Shown here one piece after another: positions 49,450 through 57,880 of a stretch of 64,000 nt of DNA. The DNA is from an uncultured Bacteroidales bacterium (GTDB taxonomy: Bacteria > Bacteroidota > Bacteroidia > Bacteroidales > Paludibacteraceae), in NCBI GenBank assembly GCA_900319105.1, contig ONND01000003.1:1-64000 (forward strand). Reading direction: 5' to 3'. How positions within the stretch are numbered: position 1 is the stretch's first letter; each line of letters starts with the position of its first letter. The notes beneath the pieces were generated by a model, which saw nothing but the letters and a program-made list of their open reading frames with translations, searched no databases and was not told the origin of the DNA. The translations under genes and the position numbers were made by a program.

Positions 49450-50310
49450 TCAGATTTCGTAGAGCGTGTTATTATCCATCCGGATATACCGCCCTGTAGC
49501 GATGAGAGAAGCAAAAAGGGTAATGAGCATACCCGTCGCCAAGACCACCACCGCAATCAGGGCGATGTTCTGCCATGTGAGCGGGAAGAGCATGATTCCC
49601 ATCTTATACTCAACGTAATACACCAGTGCGGAAAGTAACGCCAACGCTACCAAGCCGGCCATAAAACCGATGAACACGTTACGATAGACGAACGGACGAC
49701 GGGTGACCCATGAGGTTGCACCCACCAGCGTCATCGTATTGATGATAAAGCGTTTTGCGTATATCTGCAGACGAATCGTGTTGACGATCAATACCATCGA
49801 TACCAACAGTAACATCAGCGCTACGCCTAATAAGATCAGCGACAGTTCACTCACGTTACTATTGAGCAAGTCCGCCAGATCGCGCGGATAGAGCACTTCG
49901 GCCACATAAGGAAGCGACTCCAGACGCGAAGCGAGTACTGAAAGACTGTCCGGATTGCTATATACCTCGGAGGGATGGATCTCATAGCTCGCAGAAAGGG
50001 GATTATACCCCAAGAACGTACTGGGATCTTCACCCAAAGAGGTTATATGCTCCTGCAAAGCCTCCGCACTGGACACATAGCGGTAACTGCTGAACCCGGG
50101 ATCGGCATCCAACATGCGCTCCATACGGGCACATTGAGTGCTATCCACAGCCTGCGTCATAACTGCTGTGATGGTCATCTTCTCGCGCATGCGCGTAAGA
50201 AGAGCCCCTGCTGAAAGCAGGAGCACACATTCCAAACCGATCAGGCATAACACTAACGATACGCTGACGGCGGAAATAAAATAGGAATTACTAAATCGAT
50301 GCTTACGCAT
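49450..50310 (-). CDS. ftsX: FtsX-like cell-division permease
   Basis: The ATG at 50310 overlaps the gldN stop as TAATG, so this start is preferred over that at 50322 (286 residues). Four transmembrane helices: one after the N-terminus (VSLVLCLIGLECVLLLSAG) and three at the C-terminus (LILLGVALMLLLVSMVLIV and following). The large extracytoplasmic loop (about 45-170) holds YNPLSASYEI and SLPYVAEVLYP, typical of FtsX. It acts with FtsE in divisome control of peptidoglycan hydrolases; ftsE is not in the window. Confidence 0.93.
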   Translation of the reverse strand: MRKHRFSNSYFISAVSVSLVLCLIGLECVLLLSAGALLTRMREKMTITAVMTQAVDSTQCARMERMLDADPGFSSYRYVSSAEALQEHITSLGEDPSTFLGYNPLSASYEIHPSEVYSNPDSLSVLASRLESLPYVAEVLYPRDLADLLNSNVSELSLILLGVALMLLLVSMVLIVNTIRLQIYAKRFIINTMTLVGATSWVTRRPFVYRNVFIGFMAGLVALALLSALVYYVEYKMGIMLFPLTWQNIALIAVVVLATGMLITLFASLIATGRYIRMDNNTLYEI

Positions 50311-51263
50311 TAATATTCCCACAGATCTTGTTCGAAATTCAGCAATTCAGTAGCGATACGCTCTTGCTCTTTTCTAATCTCCGCCTCTCCTCCTGCGTAA
50401 TCAGGAATCCAGCGGTTGTACATATTACCCTCACCAACGATATAAGAGGTGAACAGACGTTTCTGGAAGAACTCGTCATAGGTCACACGCTTGGTCTCGT
50501 TGCGGTTCGGAATAGCATACTGCATCGCCAGATACGGGCGGAGCAGATCGAACGGAATCCAGAACATGATCGATTCACGCAGCGACGACATCACCTTCGT
50601 GCTATCCTGCGTACTGATGAGTACCGGATGCAGGGGAGCGATCGCCATGATCTTCGTATGCAGGCGCGAGGTGTGCTTATCGAAGAAGACTACCTCCTGG
50701 ATCAGATACTTGAGCTGGTTGCGCACCACATTCTCAAACGAGAAGGGGTTAGCACGCAGCATATCCGTAACGCTGTCGTAGTTGATCAACATAGCGGTAG
50801 AACGCGATATATTCCAGAAATCCTCATCGTCCGAGTGGTCCTCCGTCTTATCTACCACCATGAAAGCGTCGATAGGGATCTGAGCCTTGGTGAAAGCATC
50901 TACGGACTTGAAATCGGGCTTGATCGTCTCTGCTCCACGCGGGTAAATCGGCAGACCGTCCACTACGGCATCCACGATAACCTTAAACAGGTTACGATAA
51001 TCCGGATCATCGGCCTTTGCGGGGAAATAGAGCTGATAATTCTGCTTATAGCGCATATCAATGATACGATACACATAGCGCGACCAGATCACATCATCGA
51101 TACGGTGGTCCACCATCACAATCGTATCATGCGCCTGCGAGAACTCCGAAGTCTGAATACGAGCGGTTCCCAACTCATCGAAGAACGACGTTACCTGGTG
51201 CTGCGCCTGAGTCGTTACGATGCCCATGAAAAGGCATACAATAATACTAAGTCTCTTTATCAT
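50310..51263 (-). CDS. gldN: T9SS ring component GldN/PorN
   Basis: A 317-residue protein with a signal peptide (about 1-20). Recognisable family features are DHRIDDVIWSRYVYRIIDMR, YPRGAETIKPDFKS-like text around residue 115, and MFWIPFDLLRPYLAMQYAIP. GldN/PorN binds the lipoprotein GldK/PorK to form the large periplasmic ring under the outer membrane of the T9SS. It starts 12 bp after gldM. Confidence 0.95.
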   Translation of the reverse strand: MIKRLSIIVCLFMGIVTTQAQHQVTSFFDELGTARIQTSEFSQAHDTIVMVDHRIDDVIWSRYVYRIIDMRYKQNYQLYFPAKADDPDYRNLFKVIVDAVVDGLPIYPRGAETIKPDFKSVDAFTKAQIPIDAFMVVDKTEDHSDDEDFWNISRSTAMLINYDSVTDMLRANPFSFENVVRNQLKYLIQEVVFFDKHTSRLHTKIMAIAPLHPVLISTQDSTKVMSSLRESIMFWIPFDLLRPYLAMQYAIPNRNETKRVTYDEFFQKRLFTSYIVGEGNMYNRWIPDYAGGEAEIRKEQERIATELLNFEQDLWEY

Positions 51264-51275
51264 AATTATTTGGCA

Positions 51276-52850
51276 TTAATTCAACGTTAATACGAGCGGT
51301 GCCAAGCGTTTCTCTTGTCCGCCGGGGCCCACAGCACGAATATCCTGGAGAACGACCATTCCGCCCTTCTTCAACTTATTGATCTGATTGATCTGATCCG
51401 GCGTGAACTTGTTACCCTGCGAATTGGTGGTCATTCCATTGATAATAGCGCGGAAGCTGGTTACCTTAAACGGCAGGTTCAGCAGTCCGTCAGGACCATA
51501 GGAAGCGGTTACGACACCGGAGTTATGCGTAAGCGTACTGAGGGCGATATTACCCGATGCGTACTCTTTCTCACGAGCAGAGAAGAAAGCCTGCGGATCC
51601 GGCAATGCTTTGACGCGGTAGTCCTGGCTACCCATGCGCTGCATACGGCCGTCTTTCTCAGCATCCACCGTGATCGTAACGGTCTTGGCTCCTTCGCTCG
51701 GTTTGATGATCCACGCTTTACCTTGACGGCGTGCGCTACCGCCGCTGACGCTAACCTTGATCTTGCTATCATCGGTAACACCCGGTACAGAGATAGTGAA
51801 GTTATTATCATAACCGCGGTACATGATGTTCAGATCCGTATTCGAGATCGTCATGGCAGGCGGGATGACGTCATACTCACTCTGGAAAGAAAGGTTCTCC
51901 ATCTCGCCGGTTGAGGGGTTTTGATAGGAGATCCAACCGGAGTATTTCTTATGTCCCTCACTGGATGCTGTTACTTCGTAAAGACCCTGGTCGTTGATAC
52001 GCTGACCTTCGATGTAGTACTCAGGACGCTGGGTTGAATCGACCGCAGCCAGAATAATTTGTGCCGTGTATTTACCACCACGTATAACCGAGTTCGAATT
52101 CGGGATCACATACGCGTTCAGTTTATTCACGCGCAGGTCACCTGCGTCCGTACGATCCATCAGATATTGAACTACTTGACTCTCCGTCGAGCGAACGTCG
52201 TTCTGCATCTTGGTCAGAATGGTAACAGATGCACCCACAGGCATGCCGTCAAACACTGCTACTTCCCAGTCGCATGAGTCTTTCTCATGTGCGTTATAAC
52301 CGCGTTCGGTAGCCAAGGTCTGCTGGATCGAGTTACGCAACTCTGCATCGTTCTCTGCCAAACCAGCGGCATAGTCACGATAGTAAGCCACCAGTTCCTT
52401 GAGTTCCATTCCGTGACCTTGAACGATTGCATACTGACCCGTCACATCAAGATTCGAGTTACCCTCGATATGCTGGGTCGGGTCGATACCTTGTGCCTTC
52501 AGTTCTTCTACTTTCTTCTTACTATCGGCAAGAATAGCAATCTGCTCCTTAAAATTCTGAATATAGTTATACAACGAATCTGCACGCAGTTTGACTTCTT
52601 TTGCCTTATCGAACCACTCCTGCGTCTTCTCAGGGTTATCATCGTTAGCCGCTTTAAAATCCTGATAGAGCTTTGCATTTCGCTTATCGGAAGCAGCGAT
52701 AGAAGAGTGCAGACTATTGTCCACCAATGTAAAACCATTGAGGATATCCGTACTTACGTTCAACGCCAACATGGCGGTGAGCACCAAGTACATCATACCA
52801 ATCATTTTTTGTCTCGGGGTTTCCGGACAGTTTTTTGCTCCACAGGGCAT
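51276..52850 (-). CDS. gldM: T9SS motor component GldM/PorM
   Basis: A 524-residue protein starting with a short cytoplasmic tail (NCPETPRQKMIGMMYLVLTA) and a single transmembrane helix (about 15-35), then a long periplasmic part built of an alpha-helical domain and beta-rich domains (VIRGGKYTAQIILAA, NLNIMYRGYDNNFTISVPG). GldM dimers project from the GldL motor to the GldK/N ring. The start codon lies inside the gldL frame, giving a 137-bp overlap, far longer than the other overlaps in this operon. Confidence 0.95.
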   Translation of the reverse strand: MPCGAKNCPETPRQKMIGMMYLVLTAMLALNVSTDILNGFTLVDNSLHSSIAASDKRNAKLYQDFKAANDDNPEKTQEWFDKAKEVKLRADSLYNYIQNFKEQIAILADSKKKVEELKAQGIDPTQHIEGNSNLDVTGQYAIVQGHGMELKELVAYYRDYAAGLAENDAELRNSIQQTLATERGYNAHEKDSCDWEVAVFDGMPVGASVTILTKMQNDVRSTESQVVQYLMDRTDAGDLRVNKLNAYVIPNSNSVIRGGKYTAQIILAAVDSTQRPEYYIEGQRINDQGLYEVTASSEGHKKYSGWISYQNPSTGEMENLSFQSEYDVIPPAMTISNTDLNIMYRGYDNNFTISVPGVTDDSKIKVSVSGGSARRQGKAWIIKPSEGAKTVTITVDAEKDGRMQRMGSQDYRVKALPDPQAFFSAREKEYASGNIALSTLTHNSGVVTASYGPDGLLNLPFKVTSFRAIINGMTTNSQGNKFTPDQINQINKLKKGGMVVLQDIRAVGPGGQEKRLAPLVLTLN

Positions 52851-53733
52851 TCAACATGTTACCGTAGATGCCGTTGAGGTCCGCTACCTGCTTCTGAAGT
52901 TGCTTAGCGCCGTTAGCGAAAGCGATCTGTGCTTCTGCAGCCTCTTTTGCAGCAGCTGCTGCATTCTTCTGAGCCTCCACTTGTGCATTTACTGATTGCA
53001 GCTGGAGTTCATATACGGTATTGAGGGATGCGATATTCTTACCTACCTGCTCTACGCCGGCTTTGTATGCCTTGGTCTCCTCTGCGATATTGGTCATATC
53101 GCTGCTAACCTGTGCATAACTCTGTGCCAGATTAGCCGTTGCCGCAGCGTAAGACTCTGTAGCTGCCTCTGCAGCCGCCAATTTCTCGTTCAGTTTGACA
53201 CCCGTCTGAGCCACTTTACCCAGTTCGCTGAATTGCGTCGCCGTCTTTGCCAATTCGGCAATACCTTCCTTCAACGCTTTGTAATCCTCATCTTTGAGCG
53301 CCGGTGCTTTGCCCGCCGTCTCAACAGAAACAGGAGCAGGAGCAGCTCCGGGAACAGCCATTCCGGTGGTTGCCACTGCAGGTCCTCCGGCTACGCCGGC
53401 TCCCAACAGAGTCGGACGAGCTTGCTTGGATTTCTCCTCCAGCAATTCGGGTTTTGTACCGTACTCCAACAGTTGCGGGAAAACGTTCTCCCAGTGGAAC
53501 TCAGGATGCGGATGCTCCAATGTACCGATTAAGAACAAGAATGCCTCGGTAAACATACCGATCATAAGCACTTGACTAGCTCCCGGCCAGTGCAAAATCT
53601 TAAACAACGCACCGATAATAACGACGGATGCACCTGCCGAATACACGATGTTTACAATGTTCTTACCATCGTAAGACTCATACCAATGCATGAATTTTGC
53701 ACCAAAACCTTGTGCAGCTTTTTCTGTAGCCAT
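52714..53733 (-). CDS. gldL: T9SS motor component GldL/PorL, C-terminal tail possibly out of frame
   Basis: A 339-codon frame. Two transmembrane helices (about 25-45 and 52-72) precede a long alanine-rich coiled coil (about 150-290). The second helix holds a Glu (GMFTEAFLFLIG, about residue 63) at the position of the glutamate essential for proton-driven rotation in studied GldL/PorL proteins. The family normally ends soon after LNGIYGNMLNA; here about 45 further residues follow that are simply gldM read in another frame. A TGA one base off frame directly precedes the gldM ATG, so a one-base indel is suspected. Confidence 0.93.
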   Translation of the reverse strand: MATEKAAQGFGAKFMHWYESYDGKNIVNIVYSAGASVVIIGALFKILHWPGASQVLMIGMFTEAFLFLIGTLEHPHPEFHWENVFPQLLEYGTKPELLEEKSKQARPTLLGAGVAGGPAVATTGMAVPGAAPAPVSVETAGKAPALKDEDYKALKEGIAELAKTATQFSELGKVAQTGVKLNEKLAAAEAATESYAAATANLAQSYAQVSSDMTNIAEETKAYKAGVEQVGKNIASLNTVYELQLQSVNAQVEAQKNAAAAAKEAAEAQIAFANGAKQLQKQVADLNGIYGNMLNALWSKKLSGNPETKNDWYDVLGAHRHVGVERKYGYPQWFYIGGQ

Positions 53734-53781
53734 AATTCTATATAACTTTTTTTTATTATTAATTACATTATTACTATATTA

Positions 53782-55128
53782 TTAATCGCCTATGTACGCG
53801 CGGACGCAACGGAAGCCGATGTACGGACGGCTCTCATACTGGTACTCATAGGTACGTACACCACATTGCATGAAGTAACTGATATCCTTCCAGCTACCGC
53901 CCTTAACCACCTTACGTTTCAAGATGTCCGGATCGGCCTTACGAGCCATGTAGGAATAATCCGGGTTGAGGTCGTGGATATTGGTATTGGCCGCACTCTG
54001 ATATGCCGAGTTGGTCCACTCAGATACGTTACCGGCCATATCGAACAGACCGAAGTCGTTCGGGCGGAACTGAGCTACCTTCATAGTCGTCGTTCCGGTA
54101 TCATCGTTGTATGCACCACGGTAAGGCTTGAAGTTTGCAAAGAAACAGCCCTTGCCGTCACGGGCATAGTTACTACCCCACGGATACATTGCCATCTTAC
54201 GGCCGCCACGTGCAGCATATTCCCACTGAGCCTCGGTCGGCAAGCGGTACGCATTCGCCTCGGTAGTGGAATAAGCGTTGAAGAGTTTGGTACGCCAGTT
54301 ACAGAAAGCGTGTGCCTGCTCCCATGTAACACCGACAACAGGATACTCTGCATATCCCGGGTGCTTGAAGTACATCTTCAGCAGCGGGTCGTTATACGAA
54401 AACTGGAAGTCACGCGCCCATACGAGCGTATCCGGGTAGATACAGATGATCTTCTCGGTCAGCAGGTTCTTCGGTTCCTTGAGCGGACGGATGATGGTGG
54501 AATCCATGATCTCACCTTCTTCGTTCACCCAGAACGTATCTACACGTGCTGTTGCTCCGGGAGGATAAGTACTCGTAGCCACATCGAATTTATTACGTTG
54601 TGGCAGCGCTTCATCCATGTTCACCCAGGTATAGCGGTAATGGAGATGATTCGTATTAAGCGTACCATCGGAATAGTACATTGACGACAGTGCATCTACG
54701 ACATCCTCTTCTTTGCTCTTCCAAGGCACTTTCTTACGCCAGTCGAGACGATAGTTCTCCTCGTCAAAGTCCTCATCCTTCGGCTGGATAGCATAATCGG
54801 TCATACCGGCAGCCACCAGGTTGGTTAATGCGATGGAGTCGCGCACCCAATTGACAAACTGATGATACTCATTGTTAGTGATCTCGGTCTCGTCCATCCA
54901 GAAGGCATCCACCGTCACCATAACAATGTTATCCGGCTGTTCGAATACAGCCGACTGGGTATTGGCTCCCATCATGAAAGAACCTTTCTTGATGAACAGC
55001 ATACCGTAAGGGTTCGCTTCTTTGAAATTAGTACTTTTCGTTGCGCCTACCAACTCTCCGGCCGGCTTGTTACAACCTACCATTACTACCGCTAACGCGA
55101 TTAATGGCAACATTCTTACAATTTTCAT
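53782..55128 (-). CDS. gldK: T9SS ring lipoprotein GldK/PorK
   Basis: A 448-residue protein with lipobox MVGC (about 16-19) and a formylglycine-generating-enzyme/sulfatase-modifying fold: MLFIKKGSFMMGANT, DETEITNNEYHQFV, YPVVGVTWEQAHAFCNW, RLPTEAQWEYAARGG and GNVSEWTNSAY. The catalytic cysteines of true FGEs are not expected in this branch. GldK forms the outer-membrane-anchored ring with GldN. It overlaps the porP/sprF gene by four bases (ATGA). Confidence 0.97.
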   Translation of the reverse strand: MKIVRMLPLIALAVVMVGCNKPAGELVGATKSTNFKEANPYGMLFIKKGSFMMGANTQSAVFEQPDNIVMVTVDAFWMDETEITNNEYHQFVNWVRDSIALTNLVAAGMTDYAIQPKDEDFDEENYRLDWRKKVPWKSKEEDVVDALSSMYYSDGTLNTNHLHYRYTWVNMDEALPQRNKFDVATSTYPPGATARVDTFWVNEEGEIMDSTIIRPLKEPKNLLTEKIICIYPDTLVWARDFQFSYNDPLLKMYFKHPGYAEYPVVGVTWEQAHAFCNWRTKLFNAYSTTEANAYRLPTEAQWEYAARGGRKMAMYPWGSNYARDGKGCFFANFKPYRGAYNDDTGTTTMKVAQFRPNDFGLFDMAGNVSEWTNSAYQSAANTNIHDLNPDYSYMARKADPDILKRKVVKGGSWKDISYFMQCGVRTYEYQYESRPYIGFRCVRAYIGD

Positions 55129-56075
55129 AAATATCTAATTGATTTATATTTATTCGTTCGTTTGGGTTTCAGTATGTCGAAACCATAAGCCAAATATATC
55201 TCGTGACTTCCATAACTCTCCAAGAGAAGTTTGTTAGTCGGCAATTCACAACTGTATCCTAATTGCAATCCGGATATAATATCTACTCCTAAGAGTATAT
55301 TTACACTTCCGTCAATGCGGTATCCCAGTCCCCATCTGTAGCGGTCTTTATAGTCGCACATCAGCGTCAAGTTGATATCCCAACTGATAAAATCGCTCAT
55401 TACCATGGCGCTCGGGGTGAGCATCCATTCCTTGTGATCCTTCAGTCTGAAGTGATAACCGCCTGTTACGTACATCGTTCCGACTAGTTTCACCCGCGAG
55501 TAATCATCCCAATTCACTTTGGGTCGCGTCACGTGGCTATAACTGGCTCCCACCCACCACGTCGGTGTCACGTAGTACACACCGAGACTCATATCGAATT
55601 TCATACCCGATTTGCTTCCGGTCGGTATTGCGTCGTCGTCCGCTTCGTGGTAATCATCCTCCATATTCTTCAGGTTCACCGAATCGCCGCGGAACCCCAC
55701 ATTCACAAATCCCAGATCTACACCCGCACTCAGATATCCTTTACCTAATTTCTGACGATACGCATATTGTACGTAGAACGCCTGGTTGGTAAACAATCCG
55801 TAGCGGTCGTTGAGGAACTTGACTCCGGCTCCGTGACGCGTTTTGCCTATTACGAAAGGCGAAGAGAAGGAAAACCATGTACTCATCGGTGCATTCTTGA
55901 TATCCACGTATTGCATACGATGCATACCCGCCACCTTCATCAAGTCACCTTCTCCTGCTGCCGCAGGGTTATAGGCAGTCGGCAAATACATATATTGTCC
56001 CATCTGCGGATCGAACTGCGCACTCGCAGTAACGACAGCCATCAGGCATAGCAGAAGGTTAATACTCCTCTTCAT
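55125..56075 (-). CDS. porP: PorP/SprF family outer-membrane protein
   Basis: Start at 56075 (316 residues); upstream codons overlap the DUF2795 gene. A signal peptide ending TASA is followed by FDPQMGQYMYLPTAYNPA, the diagnostic N-terminal motif of the PorP/SprF family, then a beta barrel (GAGVKFLNDRYGLFTNQAFY, GYLSAGVDLGFVNVGF, LQLGYSCELPTNKLL). As part of porPKLMN it is a core T9SS component rather than a cargo-specific SprF, but the distinction cannot be made with certainty. Confidence 0.95.
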   Translation of the reverse strand: MKRSINLLLCLMAVVTASAQFDPQMGQYMYLPTAYNPAAAGEGDLMKVAGMHRMQYVDIKNAPMSTWFSFSSPFVIGKTRHGAGVKFLNDRYGLFTNQAFYVQYAYRQKLGKGYLSAGVDLGFVNVGFRGDSVNLKNMEDDYHEADDDAIPTGSKSGMKFDMSLGVYYVTPTWWVGASYSHVTRPKVNWDDYSRVKLVGTMYVTGGYHFRLKDHKEWMLTPSAMVMSDFISWDINLTLMCDYKDRYRWGLGYRIDGSVNILLGVDIISGLQLGYSCELPTNKLLLESYGSHEIYLAYGFDILKPKRTNKYKSIRYL

Positions 56076-56286
56076 CGAAGAAGAAATCCTCATCTTGTGT
56101 AGGATAATCCGGCCATATATCCAAGATGCTCTCATATTGTTCTTCGTCATCATCATCCAACTCATGCAGATTCTCAATTACCTCTGCCGGAGCGCCGATA
56201 CGATTCGCATAGTCAAGCAATTCCTCTTTCGTTGCCGGCCAGGGAGCGTCCTCTAATTTTGAAGCTAATTCTAGTGTCCAATACAT
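56059..56286 (-). CDS. DUF2795 acidic small protein
   Basis: The ATG at 56286 gives 75 residues: YWTLELASKLEDAPWPATKE, a short helical domain (DUF2795-like, including the phrase IGAPAEVIENL), and a very acidic tail ending FFFDEEEY. It is a conserved Bacteroidetes protein that often precedes the T9SS genes; function unknown. It is the first gene after the operon promoter and overlaps porP by 17 bp. Confidence 0.9.
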   Translation of the reverse strand: MYWTLELASKLEDAPWPATKEELLDYANRIGAPAEVIENLHELDDDDEEQYESILDIWPDYPTQDEDFFFDEEEY

Positions 56287-56309
56287 AACAGTTAAATCAA
56301 AAAAGCGTG

Positions 56310-56341
56310 CAAAAGTAATAAAAACTTTTGAACTACGCAAA
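56310..56341 (-). promoter_or_regulatory. Promoter of the T9SS operon
   Basis: Minus strand TTTG (56341-56338), 20 bp, TACTTTTG (56317-56310), 24 bp before the first start codon. No terminator was seen until after queA or ung. Confidence 0.85.
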
Positions 56342-56420
56342 TATTTTGCTTATTATTTTACAAATTTCGCTATTTTTTATAGTAAAAGGAATGCTTTCCG
56401 TCGATTTATCCACAAATTTG

Positions 56421-56945
56421 TTAATTTTTCCACATATATTCCGGTTCGCCGGACTGATAGCAGAGGAAGCGTGAGAGAACGAAAAGGTAGTCACTCAAGC
56501 GATTGATGAATTGCAGGTAGAGCGAGTCGGCTTGCGCCTCGATCATCCGGCGTTCGCAACGCCGGCAAACGGTACGACATACATGACTTCGGGTGACTGC
56601 TTCGTTTCCCATCGGCAGGATAAATGCACGCTGCTTGGGCACGACGGCCTGCATGGCATCTATCCACTGCTCAAGTTGCGTCACGTCAGCCGCCTTAATC
56701 CACTCGCCGGGCGCTTCACTAAGTGCCGCTCCGAGATTGAAGAGTTTGTTCTGGACCCACTCCAGTTGGTTCTCCGAATCAGAGGGTACACCGGAAGCAT
56801 TTACTGCGGCTCTGAGCATGCCGATCCAGCTGTTGAGTTCATCAACCGTGCCGTACGCCTCGATACGCACATCAGTCTTAGAGATGCGCTCGCCGTTCGC
56901 GAGGGAGGTCTGTCCCTTGTCTCCTGTTTTGGTGTAAATAGCCAT
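56421..56945 (-). CDS. Cob(I)yrinic acid a,c-diamide adenosyltransferase (PduO type)
   Basis: A 174-residue protein with the ATP-binding N-terminus YTKTGDKGQTSL (about 4-15), YGTVDELNSWIG (about 31-42) and the C-terminal motif CRRCERRMI (about 128-136). It adenosylates corrinoid from ATP to make coenzyme B12. The TonB receptor at 37.4 kb may serve the same pathway. It follows the methyltransferase gene across a heptad array. Confidence 0.95.
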   Translation of the reverse strand: MAIYTKTGDKGQTSLANGERISKTDVRIEAYGTVDELNSWIGMLRAAVNASGVPSDSENQLEWVQNKLFNLGAALSEAPGEWIKAADVTQLEQWIDAMQAVVPKQRAFILPMGNEAVTRSHVCRTVCRRCERRMIEAQADSLYLQFINRLSDYLFVLSRFLCYQSGEPEYMWKN

Positions 56946-56956
56946 GTTATTTTGGG

Positions 56957-57005
56957 GTTTGTGATTTGTAGTTTGTAGGTTGTGGTTTGTGGTTTGTAGT
57001 TTGAT
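56957..57005. repeat. Heptad tandem array between the methyltransferase and adenosyltransferase genes
   Basis: Seven 7-bp units of GTTTGTG/GTTTGTA (with variants) fill the gap between the stop at 57005 and the start region of the next gene. On the coding strand the units read ACAAACC or ACAAACT. Confidence 0.85.
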
Positions 57006-57820
57006 TATACCTTAATAATATAATGTCTTTTGAGGTAGTGGGGATCCACGAAGAGCAATCCCATGGCATATAGATCCATGGATGTAGTAACACGCGAATC
57101 CGCTTTAAGGGCAGTCCATGCGCGCTCCATCGGATCCGAATAATGGATATCATCAATCACAATAATCCCTTTCTCGTCCATACATCCAAGCAGATGATCG
57201 ACGTACCGCATCGTTGCGTCATACGTATGGTTAGCGTCCACATAAGCCAGATCCAGACGCTTTTGCTGTTTTTTGCCCAAGAACGTATCGTCTATATTCC
57301 CTTCTATCCATTCGATATTTTCCATTTTCAAGGCTTTCCAAACGCCTTGAGCTATCTTCAAAACAGCTTTGCTGCCTTCATATGTATGAACGCAGTTGCG
57401 AGTGTCTGCGGCAGCGAGATAGGCGGTAGTAATACCGAGAGAAGTGCCTAATTCCAGTATTTGCAAGGGACGATGTTGTTTCTGCGTCAGGAAATTCACC
57501 AGACGGAATAGAACTTGCGCCATGCGTGGACTCTCCAGATGCGTTCGGGCAATGTTGCATACACGGCGAGTGACCTGTTTGCCTTCCGGGGCTCCGGCAG
57601 AACCATAATCCACCACATCTATCGTATCGCTGCAATCCAACAGCAGCCTGCGACGCCCCTCAATCTCCGAGAAGCAATAATACGCATTCTCATCGCGCAG
57701 TACGAATCGCACCAACTCAAACAAGTAGGGCGAATGGATGCCTTCTCCGGTCGTGTTCCAAGCCGTCAAACGGTGTTTGAGGAAGGCTATAATTCTATGA
57801 ATTGCAGTATTTTTTGCCAT
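57005..57820 (-). CDS. SAM-dependent O-methyltransferase-like protein
   Basis: A 271-residue protein. Motif I is ILELGTSLGITTAYLAA (about 122-138), motif II YEGSKAVLKIA, and a metal or catalytic Asp segment DLAYVDANHTYDAT (about 188-201) with GIIVIDDIHYSDPMER (about 217-232), as in class I methyltransferases of the MTF_24/catechol OMT type. The N-terminal 90 residues (GEGIHSPYLFELV) are conserved in a Bacteroidetes subgroup without known substrate. Start ATG is 9 bp after the -7 box. Confidence 0.88.
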   Translation of the reverse strand: MAKNTAIHRIIAFLKHRLTAWNTTGEGIHSPYLFELVRFVLRDENAYYCFSEIEGRRRLLLDCSDTIDVVDYGSAGAPEGKQVTRRVCNIARTHLESPRMAQVLFRLVNFLTQKQHRPLQILELGTSLGITTAYLAAADTRNCVHTYEGSKAVLKIAQGVWKALKMENIEWIEGNIDDTFLGKKQQKRLDLAYVDANHTYDATMRYVDHLLGCMDEKGIIVIDDIHYSDPMERAWTALKADSRVTTSMDLYAMGLLFVDPHYLKRHYIIKV

Positions 57821-57828
57821 TTATGGTG

Positions 57829-57876
57829 CAAAATTACAAAAATTCTTGCACATATGCAAAAAAAAGTGTAATTTTG
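57829..57876. promoter_or_regulatory. Back-to-back divergent promoters
   Basis: Minus: TTG 57859-57857, 20 bp, TAATTTTG 57836-57829. Plus: TTG 57846-57848, 20 bp, TAATTTTG 57869-57876. The two -33 elements are the ends of one inverted repeat, TTGCACATATGCAA (57846-57859). The plus start codon is only 4 bp after its -7 box. Confidence 0.85.
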
Positions 57877-57880
57877 TCGC

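Noticed and set aside
51000-55100. Plus-strand frames over the T9SS operon (50328-51290, 53866-54684 and others)
   Set aside because: Shadows of gldN and gldK; no independent start signals or motifs.
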